Shown: positions 43,770 to 54,235, counted from the stretch's first letter. The stretch: 64,000 nt of DNA from Streptomyces pseudovenezuelae (GCF_029892565.1 NZ_JARXVH010000001.1:124001-188000), one strand, 5' to 3'. Numbers and translations are program-made. The notes: generated by a model from the sequence alone, not told the origin.

Positions 43770-45176
43770 TCAACCCGGCTGCGGACACTCCCGCTCGTGG
43801 GTCTCATGGATCTCATGGGTCCCCCGCATGCCCGCCCCCGCCCTCGGCGCATCCGCCCGCACCAGGTTCCGAATCGCCGGTACGGCGAGAAGCGCCACCG
43901 GGATCGCCAGACTGATCGCGCCGGCGACGAGGAGTACCCGGCCGACGCCGAGTGCCGCGGCGGCGGGGCCCGCGAGGGCCTGGCCGACCGGCATCATCGC
44001 GAGGGAGCCGGCCACGTCGTACGCGTGGATGCGGTTGAGGACGTCGGGCGGCACCTGCGTCTGCACGCTGGTCGCCCACATCACGCTCCAGAACGACATC
44101 CCGGCCCCGGCGACGGCCGCGCCGACCGCCATGGCGGGGACGCCGAAGCCTGCCCCTACGCTCGCCGGAAAGCACGCGAAGACGAACAGGGAGATCGCGC
44201 CGGCCCGCAGCATGCGACGGGGTCTCAGGCGCAGGGCGAGGAGTCCGCCGACGACCGTGCCCGCACCGAGCGCGGAGTTGACCAGGCCGTACGCGCGCGG
44301 GCCGTGCTGCTGCACCACCTCCGTCGCCACCAGCGGAACCGACGGCCCCCACACGGCGATCATGTACACGCACCAGACGGCAATCACGCCCCACAGCCAC
44401 GTACGCGACCTGAACTCCCGCCAGCCTTCGACCAGATCGGCCCGGAAGGCGCTGCCGCCGTGCCCGGTCGGACCGCTGTCCGGGGCGAGCGGCGGCAGCC
44501 GGAGCAGCAGCAGGCACAGTGCGCTGACCGCGTACGTGGCGGCATGGGCGGCGAAGACTCCACCGGGCGAGGCGAAGCCGACCAACAGGCCAGCGGCGGC
44601 GGGGCCGGCGAGTTGGGCGGCGGCCTCGGCGATGCGGATGGCGCCGTTCGCGCCCTGGATGTCGGAGGCGAGCCGGGGCACCGTGCTCGCGACGCCGGGC
44701 TGGAAGACGGCTCCCGCAACGCCGTTGGCGAAGCCGATCGCGCAGACCTCCCACAGGACGACGTGACCGGAGTAGAACAGCACGGCCGCGAGTGCCTGTG
44801 TGCCGAGGCGCACCAGGTCGGCGCCGATCATCAGCTTCTGCGTGTCGAAACGGTCTGCGATGACCCCGCCGAAGACGACAAGCCCGGCGAAGGCGGCGGC
44901 CGTCGAGGCCATCGCCAGACCCACCGCGCCCACCCCGTACCCGTGCTGGAGCAGGCCCGCCGCGAGAGCGACCGGCAGCATGGTGTCGCCGAGACGGGCA
45001 ATGGCCCGGGCGACGAAGAACAACCCGAAGTCCCGCGACCAGACAGGCCGCTGCCCCCTAGCCGTCGCGGACCGATCCGATGAACCAGTAGACCCCGGTG
45101 AGCCGATCTCCCCCGACGAACCACTTTCCCCCGCCGAGTCCGCCGACGACCCCGGCTGCGACGACACCCCTGCCAT
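43770..45176 (-). CDS. MFS transporter (enterobactin-exporter-like)
   Basis: A 468-residue major-facilitator protein. A Ser/Gly-rich N-terminal tail of about 45 residues precedes 10-12 predicted helices. GGVIADRFDTQKLMIGADLVR is the characteristic loop 2-3 motif of the MFS_3/EntS-like group. ATG 45176 has GAGGGGA upstream. It is a probable drug or small-molecule exporter. The short tail ends HEIHETHERECPQPG. Confidence 0.85.
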   Translation of the reverse strand: MAGVSSQPGSSADSAGESGSSGEIGSPGSTGSSDRSATARGQRPVWSRDFGLFFVARAIARLGDTMLPVALAAGLLQHGYGVGAVGLAMASTAAAFAGLVVFGGVIADRFDTQKLMIGADLVRLGTQALAAVLFYSGHVVLWEVCAIGFANGVAGAVFQPGVASTVPRLASDIQGANGAIRIAEAAAQLAGPAAAGLLVGFASPGGVFAAHAATYAVSALCLLLLRLPPLAPDSGPTGHGGSAFRADLVEGWREFRSRTWLWGVIAVWCVYMIAVWGPSVPLVATEVVQQHGPRAYGLVNSALGAGTVVGGLLALRLRPRRMLRAGAISLFVFACFPASVGAGFGVPAMAVGAAVAGAGMSFWSVMWATSVQTQVPPDVLNRIHAYDVAGSLAMMPVGQALAGPAAAALGVGRVLLVAGAISLAIPVALLAVPAIRNLVRADAPRAGAGMRGTHEIHETHERECPQPG

Positions 45177-45274
45177 CCCCTCGCGTTCCCCTCCCCGCCC
45201 ACCTACCCGCCTGCCTGCCCACCACGAACAACTCCGGATCATGCCACGCGGCACCGACAACGCCCGAGGGGTTT

Positions 45275-45634
45275 TCAGTCCGCGGTCGGCAGCCCCAACT
45301 CGGGGTGGGAGTCGAGCAGTCGAGGCGGGGCCGCCTGGCGCCAGGAGTCGGCGAGGATGTCGTGCAGTTCGCCCTCGTCCTCCAGCGCGGACAGCCGCAC
45401 CCGCACCCACGCGAACTGCGCCTCGTGGTCGGCGATCCAGAACTTCTCCGGCTCGGCGAGAGCCAGTTCGTCGCGCTCCTCCTTGGGGCAGCGCACGGCG
45501 ATGGAGGTCTCGTCCTCGGGCACTGTGGCGAACATCTTCCCCGCGACCCGGAACGTGGGCATGTTCCAGGCGATCTTCTCCGTCGTGTCCGGCAGAGCAA
45601 GGGCGACACGGCGTACGTCTTCGGCGTCCGGCAT
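45275..45634 (-). CDS. MmcQ/YjbR-family protein
   Basis: A 119-residue protein of the MmcQ/YjbR (CyaY-like fold) family: LALPDTTEKIAWNMPTFRV, MFATVPEDET and WVRVRLSAL segments. Members are small cytosolic, sometimes DNA-binding proteins with no firm function. ATG 45634 was chosen; the longer upstream frame lacks homology. Confidence 0.8.
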   Translation of the reverse strand: MPDAEDVRRVALALPDTTEKIAWNMPTFRVAGKMFATVPEDETSIAVRCPKEERDELALAEPEKFWIADHEAQFAWVRVRLSALEDEGELHDILADSWRQAAPPRLLDSHPELGLPTAD

Positions 45635-45729
45635 GCCTCGCACCGTAGCGCCTCCCACTGACAACCACCTGGTGAGAGCGCCGATCCGCCCCCGCGCACA
45701 CTGCCGCACGACCTCACCGCCGCACCCCC

Positions 45730-46266
45730 TCAAGCGCTGGCGGTTACGCCCGCCCCCAACCGCTTGTAATAGATCGACGTCGGCCGCAACACCCCGTCGG
45801 GACTCGCCGCGTAGTCCGGAATCGCGCCGATCCTGGTCCAACCCGCCCCGCCGTAGAGCCGCTCGGCGAGGCTGTCGGTCTCGGTGTCCAGGTGGAGAAG
45901 GGTGATGCCGGACGCGGCGGCCGCCTCTTCGGCGGTGCCGAGCAGAGCGCGGCCGAGACCCTGTCCGCGGGCGTCCCGGTGCACCATCAGCTTCACCAGT
46001 TCGGCCCGGTGACGGCTGTTGGGCTTGTTCGGGAAAGCGAGGCTCACCGTGCCGACGGCCCGCTCCCCCTCGTATGCCGCCCAGACGGCGAGTTGCCCGG
46101 CGTCCGCCCCCGCGGCTCGCCCCTTCCACCAGGCAAGAGCCTCCGCGCGATCAAGCGGCGCGAGGAACCCGACGGACGCGCCACCATCCACCGTGTCGAC
46201 CAGCAATTCGGCCAACTCCCCCACCCGCGGAAGCAGTTCACCACCGCCAAGTCGGCGCACGATCAC
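45730..46266 (-). CDS. GNAT-family N-acetyltransferase
   Basis: A 178-residue GNAT protein with acetyl-CoA motif A (VHRDARGQGLGRALLGTAEE) and motif B (LYGGAGWTRIG). GTG 46266 overlaps the upstream regulator stop (GTGA), so both are translationally coupled. The acceptor substrate is unknown; the coupled regulator suggests a detoxification or resistance role. Confidence 0.85.
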   Translation of the reverse strand: MIVRRLGGGELLPRVGELAELLVDTVDGGASVGFLAPLDRAEALAWWKGRAAGADAGQLAVWAAYEGERAVGTVSLAFPNKPNSRHRAELVKLMVHRDARGQGLGRALLGTAEEAAAASGITLLHLDTETDSLAERLYGGAGWTRIGAIPDYAASPDGVLRPTSIYYKRLGAGVTASA

Positions 46267-46844
46267 GGCAGCACCACCGCCAAGACGTACCGCACATCGG
46301 CACGCCCCGCGCACCGGAACCGAGTCGGCCCCCACACCCGCAATCGCAGGCAGTCCCCGGTGTCGAGGTGATGCGTCACATCCTGTGCCGTCACGTCGAG
46401 CGCCCCCTCCAGTACCCAGATGTGCTGTTCCAGACCGGGCACGGGCGGCCGGTCGTACGCGAGGTCGGCGCCCACCGTCAGCCGCCCCTCGACGAGTTCA
46501 CCGCGCAGCCCGGCGTGCGGCGGGGACACGGATCGTCGTACGAAACCAGAGGCCCTGTCCTGCCACACCGGCTGCTCGGCGGCCCGCAACAGCAGCGCGG
46601 GCTCGGCCTCGACCTCGCTGAGGAGTTGGGACATGGTCCGCCCGTAGGCGTTGCAGAGGCGGTTGAGCAGGGAGGCGGTCGGGCTGATCTCCGCGCGTTC
46701 GGCCCGGGACAGCGTGGACTTGCTGATCCCGCTGCGCTCCGCGAGCTCCCCCAGGGACCATCCGCGCTCGGCACGCAGTTCGGCGAGGCGAGTACCGAGC
46801 CGGGCATCGACGGCATCCAGAGCCGCCTCTTCGGCCTGTTTCAT
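46263..46844 (-). CDS. XRE-family regulator with C-terminal cupin
   Basis: A 193-residue regulator: HTH at about 20-75 (LRAERGWSLGELAERSGISK), then a cupin sensor (PVPGLEQHIWVLEGALDV, HHLDTGDCLRL). It is coupled to the acetyltransferase gene and probably controls it. ATG 46844 is used; ATG 46865 is possible. No strong SD is seen. Confidence 0.83.
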   Translation of the reverse strand: MKQAEEAALDAVDARLGTRLAELRAERGWSLGELAERSGISKSTLSRAERAEISPTASLLNRLCNAYGRTMSQLLSEVEAEPALLLRAAEQPVWQDRASGFVRRSVSPPHAGLRGELVEGRLTVGADLAYDRPPVPGLEQHIWVLEGALDVTAQDVTHHLDTGDCLRLRVWGPTRFRCAGRADVRYVLAVVLP

Positions 46845-46890
46845 ATCCGGGACGCTAGCCCACATATGAAACGGGCGGGTTACGTACGGC

Positions 46891-47793
46891 TCACTCCCGA
46901 GCCGCCGCACCGAGCGCATCCAGCACCGGCCTGATCAGCGGATGCTCCTCCGCACCACGACGTACGGCCGCGAAGACCCGGCGCGTGGGCGCGACCCCGT
47001 CGACGGGACGGACCACCACCCCGGCTAGATCCATGCCGATCAGCGCCGAGCGCGGCACGAGCGCCACGCCCGCGCCGGCCGAGGCAAGGGCGACGACCGC
47101 GCGGAAGTCGTCCGAGGAGTGTTCGAGCCGGGGCTGGAAGCCCGCGCTCTCGCAGGCGAGGACCACCACGTCGTGACAGGGGTTGCCGGGGTACGGGCCG
47201 ATCCACGCGTCCTTAGCCAGCTCCGCGAGCGGCACCTCGGCGGTGTCGGCCAGGTGGTGCGAGACCGGTACGACGGCGTCGAAGGGCTCGGCGTACAGCG
47301 GCACGTGGGTCAGCCGGGGGTCGTCGGCGGCCGGCGCCCCGCGGTACTCCACGGCGACCGCGACGTCGACCTGCCGGTCGAGGACCATCGGGAGGCTGGC
47401 GTCGCCCTCCGCGTCCTGGACGCGGATACGGATGCCGGGGGCCGTCGAGGAGAGCCGGGCAAGCGCCGGCGCCACGACCAGGGCGATACCGGTCGCGAAG
47501 GAGGCGACGGTGACCGTGCCGGCCGCGCCGGAACTGTACGCGGCGAGCTCGGCCTCGGCCCGCTCCAACTGGGCGAGGACGGCGTTGGTGTGGCTGAGCA
47601 GGATCTCGCCGGCGGCGGTGAGCCGTACCCCCTTGGCCCCGCGCTCGACCAGGCGGTGACCGGTCTCCTGTTCCAGCGCGGCGAGCTGTTGCGAGACGGC
47701 GGAGGGGGTGAGGTACAGCGCGGCGGCAGCCGCCGTCACCGTGCGATGGTCGGCCACCGCCCGGAGGATGTGGAGCCGCCGCGCTTCGATCAT
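46891..47793 (-). CDS. LysR-family transcriptional regulator
   Basis: A 300-residue LysR protein: N-terminal HTH (ADHRTVTAAAAALYLTPSAVSQ) and a periplasmic-binding-like effector domain. I take ATG 47793, probably leaderless with GACAAT a few bases upstream; GTG 47814 would add seven residues. Its target is unclear. kbl-tdh lies upstream on the same strand. Confidence 0.85.
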   Translation of the reverse strand: MIEARRLHILRAVADHRTVTAAAAALYLTPSAVSQQLAALEQETGHRLVERGAKGVRLTAAGEILLSHTNAVLAQLERAEAELAAYSSGAAGTVTVASFATGIALVVAPALARLSSTAPGIRIRVQDAEGDASLPMVLDRQVDVAVAVEYRGAPAADDPRLTHVPLYAEPFDAVVPVSHHLADTAEVPLAELAKDAWIGPYPGNPCHDVVVLACESAGFQPRLEHSSDDFRAVVALASAGAGVALVPRSALIGMDLAGVVVRPVDGVAPTRRVFAAVRRGAEEHPLIRPVLDALGAAARE

Positions 47794-47895
47794 GGGATCG
47801 ATTGTCTCAAACACGCCCGTGCGCCCTGCGCACCCTCGGACGACCAGCCGCTCAGGCGTTCCCGGCCCCTCGCTCGCCCTCTCACCCGCCTCCGC

Positions 47896-49089
47896 TCAGC
47901 CCTCCAGCTCCGCCCGAGCCGCCACAAACGCGTCGACCGCCCGGTTCACGTCCTCCGTCGAGTGCGCCGCCGACAGCTGGACCCGGATCCGGGCCTGGCC
48001 CTGCGGCACCACCGGGTACGAGAAGCCGATCACGTACACGCCCCGCTCAAGGAGCAGCTCCGCCAGGCGGCCCGCCTTCGTCGCGTCGCCGATCATCACG
48101 GGGGCGATGGCGTGGTCGCCGGGGAGGATCTCGAAGCCCTCCTCGGTCATCCGGCGCCGGAACAGCGCGGTGTTCTCGGCCAGCCGGACGCGCAGGTCGT
48201 CTGCCGACTCCAGCAGGTCGAGCACCTTGAGGGAGGCCGCCGCGATCACGGGGGCGAGGGTGTTCGAGAAGAGATACGGGCGCGAGCGCTGGCGCAGCAG
48301 GGCGACGATCTCGGCGCGGGCGGCGACGTAACCGCCGGAGGCGCCGCCGAGGGCCTTGCCCAGGGTGCCGGTGATGATGTCGACGCGGTCCATGACGCCG
48401 TGCAGCTCGGGGGTGCCGCGGCCGCCGGGGCCGACGAAGCCGACGGCGTGCGAGTCGTCGACCATGACCATGGCGTCGTAGCGGTCGGCGAGGTCGCAGA
48501 TCTCGCCGAGCGGCGCCACGTAACCGTCCATCGAGAACACGCCGTCGGTGACGATCAGCCGCCGTCGCGCGTCGGACGCGTCCTTCAACTGCCGTTCCAG
48601 ATCGGCCAGATCACGGTTGGCGTAGCGGAAGCGGCGGGCCTTGGACAGGCGGATGCCGTCGATGATCGAGGCGTGGTTGAGGGCGTCGGAGATCACCGCG
48701 TCCTCGGGGCCGAGCAGCGTCTCGAAGACACCGCCGTTGGCGTCGAAGCAGGAGGAGTAGAGGATCGTGTCCTCCTGGCCGAGGAAGGCCGACAGCCGTG
48801 CCTCCAGCTCCTTGTGCACCTCCTGCGTACCGCAGATGAAGCGCACGGACGCCATGCCGTAGCCCCAGCGGTCCAGGGCCTCGTGGGCCGCGGCCACGAC
48901 CTCGGGGTGGTCGGCGAGGCCGAGGTAGTTGTTGGCGCAGAAGTTGAGTACCTCGCCGGGGCGACCGCCCGCGGTGACGTTCACGGTCGCGGACTGCGGG
49001 CTGCCGATCACGCGCTCGGGCTTGTGCAGACCGGCGGCGCGGATCTCGTCGAGGGTGGTGCGGAGGTCGTCGCGCACGGAGTCGAACAT
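47896..49089 (-). CDS. kbl: Glycine C-acetyltransferase (2-amino-3-ketobutyrate CoA ligase)
   Basis: A 397-residue PLP enzyme of the alpha-oxoamine synthase family with [14 protein letters not shown], the [11 protein letters not shown] cofactor region and the PLP lysine in [13 protein letters not shown]. It cleaves 2-amino-3-ketobutyrate with CoA to glycine and acetyl-CoA, the second step of threonine breakdown. It lies 54 bp downstream of tdh in the same operon. Confidence 0.93.
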   Translation of the reverse strand: MFDSVRDDLRTTLDEIRAAGLHKPERVIGSPQSATVNVTAGGRPGEVLNFCANNYLGLADHPEVVAAAHEALDRWGYGMASVRFICGTQEVHKELEARLSAFLGQEDTILYSSCFDANGGVFETLLGPEDAVISDALNHASIIDGIRLSKARRFRYANRDLADLERQLKDASDARRRLIVTDGVFSMDGYVAPLGEICDLADRYDAMVMVDDSHAVGFVGPGGRGTPELHGVMDRVDIITGTLGKALGGASGGYVAARAEIVALLRQRSRPYLFSNTLAPVIAAASLKVLDLLESADDLRVRLAENTALFRRRMTEEGFEILPGDHAIAPVMIGDATKAGRLAELLLERGVYVIGFSYPVVPQGQARIRVQLSAAHSTEDVNRAVDAFVAARAELEG

Positions 49090-49143
49090 GGGGGAAGCTC
49101 CTAAAATGCCTTCGCCGAAAGGGAGTTACGCGGTCCGAGGGAG

Positions 49144-50172
49144 TTACACGGTCCAGTCGAGGATGACCTTGCCGCCGCGACCGCTCGCCGCGTCGGCGAA
49201 CGCCGCCTCGAAGTCGCGGTAGCCGTATCGGCCGGTGATCACGGGGGTGAGGTCGAGACCGCCCTCAAGGAGCACCGACATCGCGTACCAGGTCTCGTAC
49301 ATCTCACGACCGTAGATGCCCTTGATGGTGATCATCGAGGTGACGATCCGGGCCCAGTCGACCGGGAAATCCTCGGACGGCAGGCCGAGCATGGCGATGC
49401 GGCCGCCGTGCGTCATGTTGGCGATCATGTCGCGCATTGCCTCGGGGCGGCCGGACATCTCCAGGCCGATGTCGAAGCCCTCGCGCAGGCCCAACTCCCG
49501 CTGTCCGTCGGCGATCGACGCGTCGGAGACGTTGAGGGCGAGGCTCGCGCCGATCTTGCGGGCCAGTTCCAGGCGCTCCTCGCTGACGTCGGTGATCATG
49601 ACGCTGCGCGCGCCCGCGTGCCGGGCGACGGCCGCCGCCATCAGGCCGATCGGTCCGGCGCCGGTGATCAGGACGTCCTCGCCGACCAGCGGGAAGGACA
49701 GGGCGGTGTGCACGGCGTTGCCGAAGGGGTCGAAGATCGCGGCGACGTCGAGGTCCACGGGGACCCGGTGCACCCACACGTTGGACGCGGGCAGGACGAC
49801 GTACTGCGCGAAAGCCCCGTCCCGGCCGACACCCAGCCCGACCGTGGCCCGGCACAAGTGGCGGCGCCCGGCGAGGCAGTTGCGGCACTTGCCGCACACG
49901 AGGTGGCCCTCGCCGCTGACCCGGGCGCCGACGGCGATGTCGGTGACCCCCTGCCCCGTCTCGACGACCTCGCCGACGAACTCGTGCCCGATGACGAGCG
50001 GGGTGGAGATCGTCTGCTGTGCCCAGCCGTCCCAGGACCTGATGTGCAGGTCGGTGCCGCAGATGCCGGTGCGCAGCACCTTGATCAGTACGTCGCCGGG
50101 TCCGACGGCGGGCTCCGGGACGTCCACGAGCGCGAGCCCGGGCTCCGCCTTCTCTTTGACCAGCGCCTTCAC
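49144..50172 (-). CDS. tdh: L-threonine 3-dehydrogenase
   Basis: A 342-residue zinc-dependent medium-chain dehydrogenase: catalytic zinc residues in GICGTDLHI and GHEFVGE, the structural four-cysteine lobe ([15 protein letters not shown]) and the NAD motif [10 protein letters not shown]. It makes 2-amino-3-ketobutyrate, which Kbl splits. GTG 50172 starts the family-like [12 protein letters not shown]. Confidence 0.93.
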   Translation of the reverse strand: MKALVKEKAEPGLALVDVPEPAVGPGDVLIKVLRTGICGTDLHIRSWDGWAQQTISTPLVIGHEFVGEVVETGQGVTDIAVGARVSGEGHLVCGKCRNCLAGRRHLCRATVGLGVGRDGAFAQYVVLPASNVWVHRVPVDLDVAAIFDPFGNAVHTALSFPLVGEDVLITGAGPIGLMAAAVARHAGARSVMITDVSEERLELARKIGASLALNVSDASIADGQRELGLREGFDIGLEMSGRPEAMRDMIANMTHGGRIAMLGLPSEDFPVDWARIVTSMITIKGIYGREMYETWYAMSVLLEGGLDLTPVITGRYGYRDFEAAFADAASGRGGKVILDWTV

Positions 50173-50323
50173 GCGACGGCTCCTGTGGGTGAGACCCGGG
50201 CGCGGGCATGCCGAAGGAGCCCGAACCGAGTGAGGGGTGGATTCCTTCAGCAATCTGCCGTACGGGAGCGCCCGGGTCCATCGAGGTTTTCTTAAGCGGT
50301 GCCGCAGCTCACCTTCACGTCTG

Positions 50324-50704
50324 TCACCCGTCCAGGCGCGACACCTGGTAGTGGGCGATGTACCAGCCGTCCGCCAGCCGCTTCACCAACACGGCGAGCT
50401 TGACGTCGACCGGCGGCCGGTCGGTGAACGTGAACTCCGTGTCCAGATAGCCGAGTACGAGGTCGTCGGCGTACCGCCGCGTCTCCAGGATCCGGTAGGC
50501 GGCCTTCATCCCGAGGGGCTGGGAGGCGTAGTACTCGGCGATGCCGGGCCTGCCGACGCTGTAGGGGTGAAGCCCCTGGAAGATCGCGTCCTCGGTGAAG
50601 AGCCGGGCCACCTCCTTCGGCTCGTGCGCGTCGACGGCCGCCTTCCAGGGGTCGAGGACACCGCGCAGGATCGGTTCGTCGTCGTTCGTGCTGTTCATGT
50701 CCAT
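50324..50704 (-). CDS. SnoaL/DUF4440-like (SgcJ/EcaC family) protein
   Basis: A 126-residue NTF2-fold protein ([26 protein letters not shown]) of the SgcJ/EcaC oxidoreductase-like group. Its role is unknown; it may bind a small hydrophobic ligand. Its start lies 9 bp after the SDR stop, so the two form an operon. Confidence 0.78.
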   Translation of the reverse strand: MDMNSTNDDEPILRGVLDPWKAAVDAHEPKEVARLFTEDAIFQGLHPYSVGRPGIAEYYASQPLGMKAAYRILETRRYADDLVLGYLDTEFTFTDRPPVDVKLAVLVKRLADGWYIAHYQVSRLDG

Positions 50705-50713
50705 GGACCTTTC

Positions 50714-51427
50714 TCAGTGACCCGCGCTCATGCCGCCGTCGACGTGCAGGATCTCGCCCGTGACGTACGGGGCCGCCTCCAGGTACAGCACGGCGTCGAC
50801 CACGTCGCTGACTTCACCCATCCGGCCGACGGGGTGCAGAGCCGCGAGGAAGTCGTGGGTCTCCGCGGAGTGCATCGGGGTCTTGATGGTGCCGGGCGAG
50901 ACGGCGTTGACGCGGATGCCGCGGGTGGCGTACTCGATGGCGAGGGACTTGGTGGCGGACTGCAGGCCGCCCTTGGTCAACGAGGCGAGGACGGACGGGA
51001 CTCGGGCGTCCGCGTTGTCGACCAGGCTGGTGGTGACGTTCACGATGTGGCCGCCGCCCTGGGCGAGCAGGTGCGGGACGGCGAGCTGGGTGAGGTGGAA
51101 GAAGCCCGACAGGTTGATGCCGGCCACGGCCGCGTAGTCCTCGGGCGTGTAGTCGGTGAAGGGCTTGGCGACGAAGACGCCGGCGTTGTTCACGACGGTG
51201 TCGACACGTCCGAACCGCTCAAGGGCGGCGGCGATCACGCGCTGGGCCGTGGCGGGGTCGGCGATGTCGCCCTGGACGGTGAGGACGTCGGCGTCGTCGA
51301 GGGGCTCGATGGTGCGGGAGGTGGCGACGACCGCGTGGCCGAGCTTGCGGTAGCCCTCGACGAGGGCGGCCCCGATGCCCTGCGACGCGCCGGTGATGAC
51401 CGCGACCTTCTGGTCCTGAGTGCTCAT
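50714..51427 (-). CDS. SDR-family protein with altered catalytic motif
   Basis: A 237-residue SDR with a normal cofactor motif (TGASQGIG) and NNAG. The usual YxxxK reads ASLTK (SVLASLTKGGLQ), so the catalytic Tyr is replaced by Ala. Ser is present in VTTSLVD. I recall the same change in related streptomycete SDRs, so it may be a family trait. It may bind NAD(P) without classical chemistry. It leads the operon with the SnoaL-like gene. Confidence 0.82.
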   Translation of the reverse strand: MSTQDQKVAVITGASQGIGAALVEGYRKLGHAVVATSRTIEPLDDADVLTVQGDIADPATAQRVIAAALERFGRVDTVVNNAGVFVAKPFTDYTPEDYAAVAGINLSGFFHLTQLAVPHLLAQGGGHIVNVTTSLVDNADARVPSVLASLTKGGLQSATKSLAIEYATRGIRVNAVSPGTIKTPMHSAETHDFLAALHPVGRMGEVSDVVDAVLYLEAAPYVTGEILHVDGGMSAGH

Positions 51428-51611
51428 GGTGACCTTCTCCGAAAACCGGGACCGGCTACTAGACGACCGGTCGACTATTTGGAAGGTAGGGCGAGCCACC
51501 GGGCATCCGGAAGGACCTGCTCAGGACCCCTTTCCTCCCGTCTGGGAGGCACAGGCTCCCAGCCCAGATCAGCCAGGGAGCACGTACGGTCCGCCGGGCG
51601 GCGCTTACGGG

Positions 51612-52541
51612 TCAGCCGGACTGCGCGTACGGGTCGTCGGCCGGCAGCCAGGCGTCCGCGGCATGGATGCCGAGGTCACCGACTCCGTCGCACAGGGCGT
51701 CGACCACGGCGAGGACCCCTTCGCGCTTCTCGCTCTCCCGCCGGACCACCGACCACGTCCAGTACACCTTCGGCCCGACGACCTCGCGTCGGACCAGGTC
51801 CGGCGGCAGCGGATCGGTCTGCCCCTTGGGCGAGTTGACGACCGGGCGGCTGCAACGGCGGACGTGCTCGAAGAAGGCCGGACCGGTGATCGCCCCGTCC
51901 GAGATGCGCACCGTACGGGCTCCCGTGGCCTTCGTGAGCTCTTCGGCGTACACGTTCCAGGACGCCCAGGAGGTGATGTCGTCGTCGATGAGGACGTCGG
52001 TGTCCCGGGCGGACACGTCCGCCGTGTCGCTGCCGGTGGACACGGCGTAGAGGCGGTCGGCGCCGATCAGCCGGGCCCGCAGCCCGAGGCGTTCGAGATC
52101 CTCGGTCCGTACCCAGCACACCGCGAGGTCCAGGCTGCCGTCGGCGACCCGGGCGGCCTGCGTGTGGGAGGGGGCGACCCAGGCGTCGATGTGCACCCGG
52201 GCCACCGAGGCGGTACGTCGGAGCAGGTCCGGCGGGAGCCAGTTGACGTAGCCGAGCCGTACCGATTGTGAGTCCGCGAGACGGCCGGCGCGGAGCTTGA
52301 GGTCCTCGGCCCGCTCCAGGAGGGCGCGGGTGTGCGGGAGGAGGGCGGCGCCGGCCGGGGTGAGGGAGACGGAACGGCGGTCCCGGTCGAACAGCCGCAC
52401 GCCCAGGTCCCGTTCGAGCGCCTTGATCTGCTGCGAGAGCGAGGGTCCGGCGATCAACAGCCGCTCGGCGGCCCGGCCGAAGTTCAGCTCCTCGGCGACG
52501 GCGACGAAATACCGCAACTGGCGCAGCTCCACGCCCGTCAT
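51612..52541 (-). CDS. LysR-family transcriptional regulator
   Basis: A 309-residue LysR regulator: HTH around ELNFGRAAERLLIAGPSLSQ, then an effector domain. It lies upstream of the SDR/SnoaL operon on the same strand and divergent from the muconolactone-isomerase-like gene, so it may control either. Confidence 0.85.
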   Translation of the reverse strand: MTGVELRQLRYFVAVAEELNFGRAAERLLIAGPSLSQQIKALERDLGVRLFDRDRRSVSLTPAGAALLPHTRALLERAEDLKLRAGRLADSQSVRLGYVNWLPPDLLRRTASVARVHIDAWVAPSHTQAARVADGSLDLAVCWVRTEDLERLGLRARLIGADRLYAVSTGSDTADVSARDTDVLIDDDITSWASWNVYAEELTKATGARTVRISDGAITGPAFFEHVRRCSRPVVNSPKGQTDPLPPDLVRREVVGPKVYWTWSVVRRESEKREGVLAVVDALCDGVGDLGIHAADAWLPADDPYAQSG

Positions 52542-52679
52542 GCTACGCGGCCACTGGGAGCCTGCGCCTATCAGCAGCGAGGAAGTCCGTCGTGGCGCCG
52601 GACCGGTGCCGGGCCCAGGATGAACCCATGCCGGCCCTGCGGCTCAGGACCGCGGACACCGCCCGAACGGAGAGACGCC

Positions 52680-52982
52680 ATGCGTGAGTTCCTGGTCGAG
52701 ATCACCACGACCGTGCCCGAGGGCACCCCCCAGGACGAGGTCGACGCGCGCCGTGCCGCCGAGGCGGTCCGGGCGAAGGAGCTGGCCGCCACCGGGCATC
52801 TGGCGCGGCTGTGGCGTCCGGTGGGCGAGCTGCGCAGCGTCGGTGTGTGGCGGGCCGACGACGAGGCGGAGCTGCACGAGAAGGTGCTGGGCACACTGCC
52901 GTTGCGCCCGTGGATGACGCTCACCGTCACCCCGCTCGTATCCCACCCCAACGACCCGGGCCGCGCCGACACCACGCGATGA
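52680..52982 (+). CDS. Muconolactone delta-isomerase-family protein
   Basis: A 100-residue ferredoxin-like-fold protein (MREFLVEITTTVPEGTP, LARLWRPVGELRSVGVW) of the MIase family. Most genomic members outside catechol pathways are of unknown function. ATG 52680 follows CGGAGAGACG. Its stop overlaps the start of the MFS gene (ATGA). Confidence 0.82.
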   Translation: MREFLVEITTTVPEGTPQDEVDARRAAEAVRAKELAATGHLARLWRPVGELRSVGVWRADDEAELHEKVLGTLPLRPWMTLTVTPLVSHPNDPGRADTTR

Positions 52983-54235
52983 CCGCGTCGGCTCCCCCGC
53001 CCGCCGCGCTCCCCTCCCCCTGGCCCTACCTCGCCCGGACCGCCGCCGCGCTCGCCGCCGCCATGGGCGTCGGCCGCTTCGTCTACACGCCGATCCTGCC
53101 CCTGATGCACACCCAGGCGGGCCTGTCGGCAGGGACCGGCGCGAACCTGGCCACCGCCAACTACGTCGGCTACCTCATAGGCGCGCTCGCGGGCACCCTG
53201 GCCCCCGCACTGGTCCGGTCGCAGGCCGTCCTGCGCGGCTCCCTGGTCCTGCTGACCGGCACGCTCGCCGCGATGCCGGTCACGCACAGCCCCGCCGTGT
53301 GGGGCGTGCTGCGGCTGCTGGCCGGGGTGGCGAGCGCGCTGGTCTTCGTCGTCGCGGTGAACGCGCTGCTCCACCGGCTGCGGGACCACCCGGCGCACCT
53401 GCCCGGCTGGGCGTTCGGCGGGGTGGGGACCGGCATCGCGCTGTCCGGCGTGCTGGTCCTCGTTCTGCGGTCGGTCGCCGACTGGCGGGCGGCCTGGTGG
53501 GCCTCGGCCGCGCTCGCGGCGCTGTTCGCCGCGGGTGCGTGGAATCTGCGACCGCCCGAGGCCGCCGCGCGCTCCGAGGTCACGGCGACGCGCACGCACC
53601 GCTGGTTCGGCGCGCTGTTCGTCAGCTACGGCCTGGAGGGCGTCGGCTACATCGTCGCCGGTACCTTCCTGGTCGCCGCGATCGCGCAGGGCTCCCCCGG
53701 CTGGATCGGCAGCGGCGCCTGGGTGCTGGTGGGGCTGGCCGCCGTACCGTCCTCGGCGCTCTGGGCGCGGCTGGGGCGCCGCTGGTCCCGGCCCGATCTG
53801 CTGCTCGCGGCGCTGGTGATCCAGGCGGTCGGCATCGCGCTGCCCGCACTGGTCGGCGGGGTGGGGGCCGCGCTGGTCTCGGCGGTGCTGTTCGGTGCCA
53901 CCTTCCTCGGTGTCAGCACGCTCGCCCTGGCCACCGGCGCCGAGCTGCGGTTCCCTCGCTCGGTGGCGCTGCTGACCGCCGGGTACTCGGTCGGCCAGAT
54001 CCTCGGTCCGCTGGTCGTGGCCCCGCTGCTCGGGCACGGCTACCGGTCGGCCCTGCTGCTCGCCGCCCTGGTGGTGCTCGCCGCGGCGGGGGCAGCCGCC
54101 GTGCTGCGGATCGGCTTCCCGCACCACATGGTCGTAGTACGCCACACAATGCCCGATCGGCGGCGAGAATCGACGCGGGACGATCGATCCGGGGCAGCCG
54201 GCCCCGGCGTCGTCGCCCCGCACCCGCCCGACTGA
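52979..54235 (+). CDS. MFS transporter (YbfB/YjiJ family)
   Basis: A 418-residue MFS protein with about 12 helices and the YbfB/YjiJ-type start (AAAMGVGRFVYTPILPLM). It ends in a basic, disordered tail. It is translationally coupled to the MIase-like gene, suggesting export or uptake of a shared small molecule. Confidence 0.85.
   Translation: MTASAPPPAALPSPWPYLARTAAALAAAMGVGRFVYTPILPLMHTQAGLSAGTGANLATANYVGYLIGALAGTLAPALVRSQAVLRGSLVLLTGTLAAMPVTHSPAVWGVLRLLAGVASALVFVVAVNALLHRLRDHPAHLPGWAFGGVGTGIALSGVLVLVLRSVADWRAAWWASAALAALFAAGAWNLRPPEAAARSEVTATRTHRWFGALFVSYGLEGVGYIVAGTFLVAAIAQGSPGWIGSGAWVLVGLAAVPSSALWARLGRRWSRPDLLLAALVIQAVGIALPALVGGVGAALVSAVLFGATFLGVSTLALATGAELRFPRSVALLTAGYSVGQILGPLVVAPLLGHGYRSALLLAALVVLAAAGAAAVLRIGFPHHMVVVRHTMPDRRRESTRDDRSGAAGPGVVAPHPPD

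Noticed and set aside
50324..50352. TGTCACC near the SnoaL-like gene as another ECF41 promoter
   Set aside because: The base 16 positions downstream begins CTGG, not GGTC, and the site points the wrong way.
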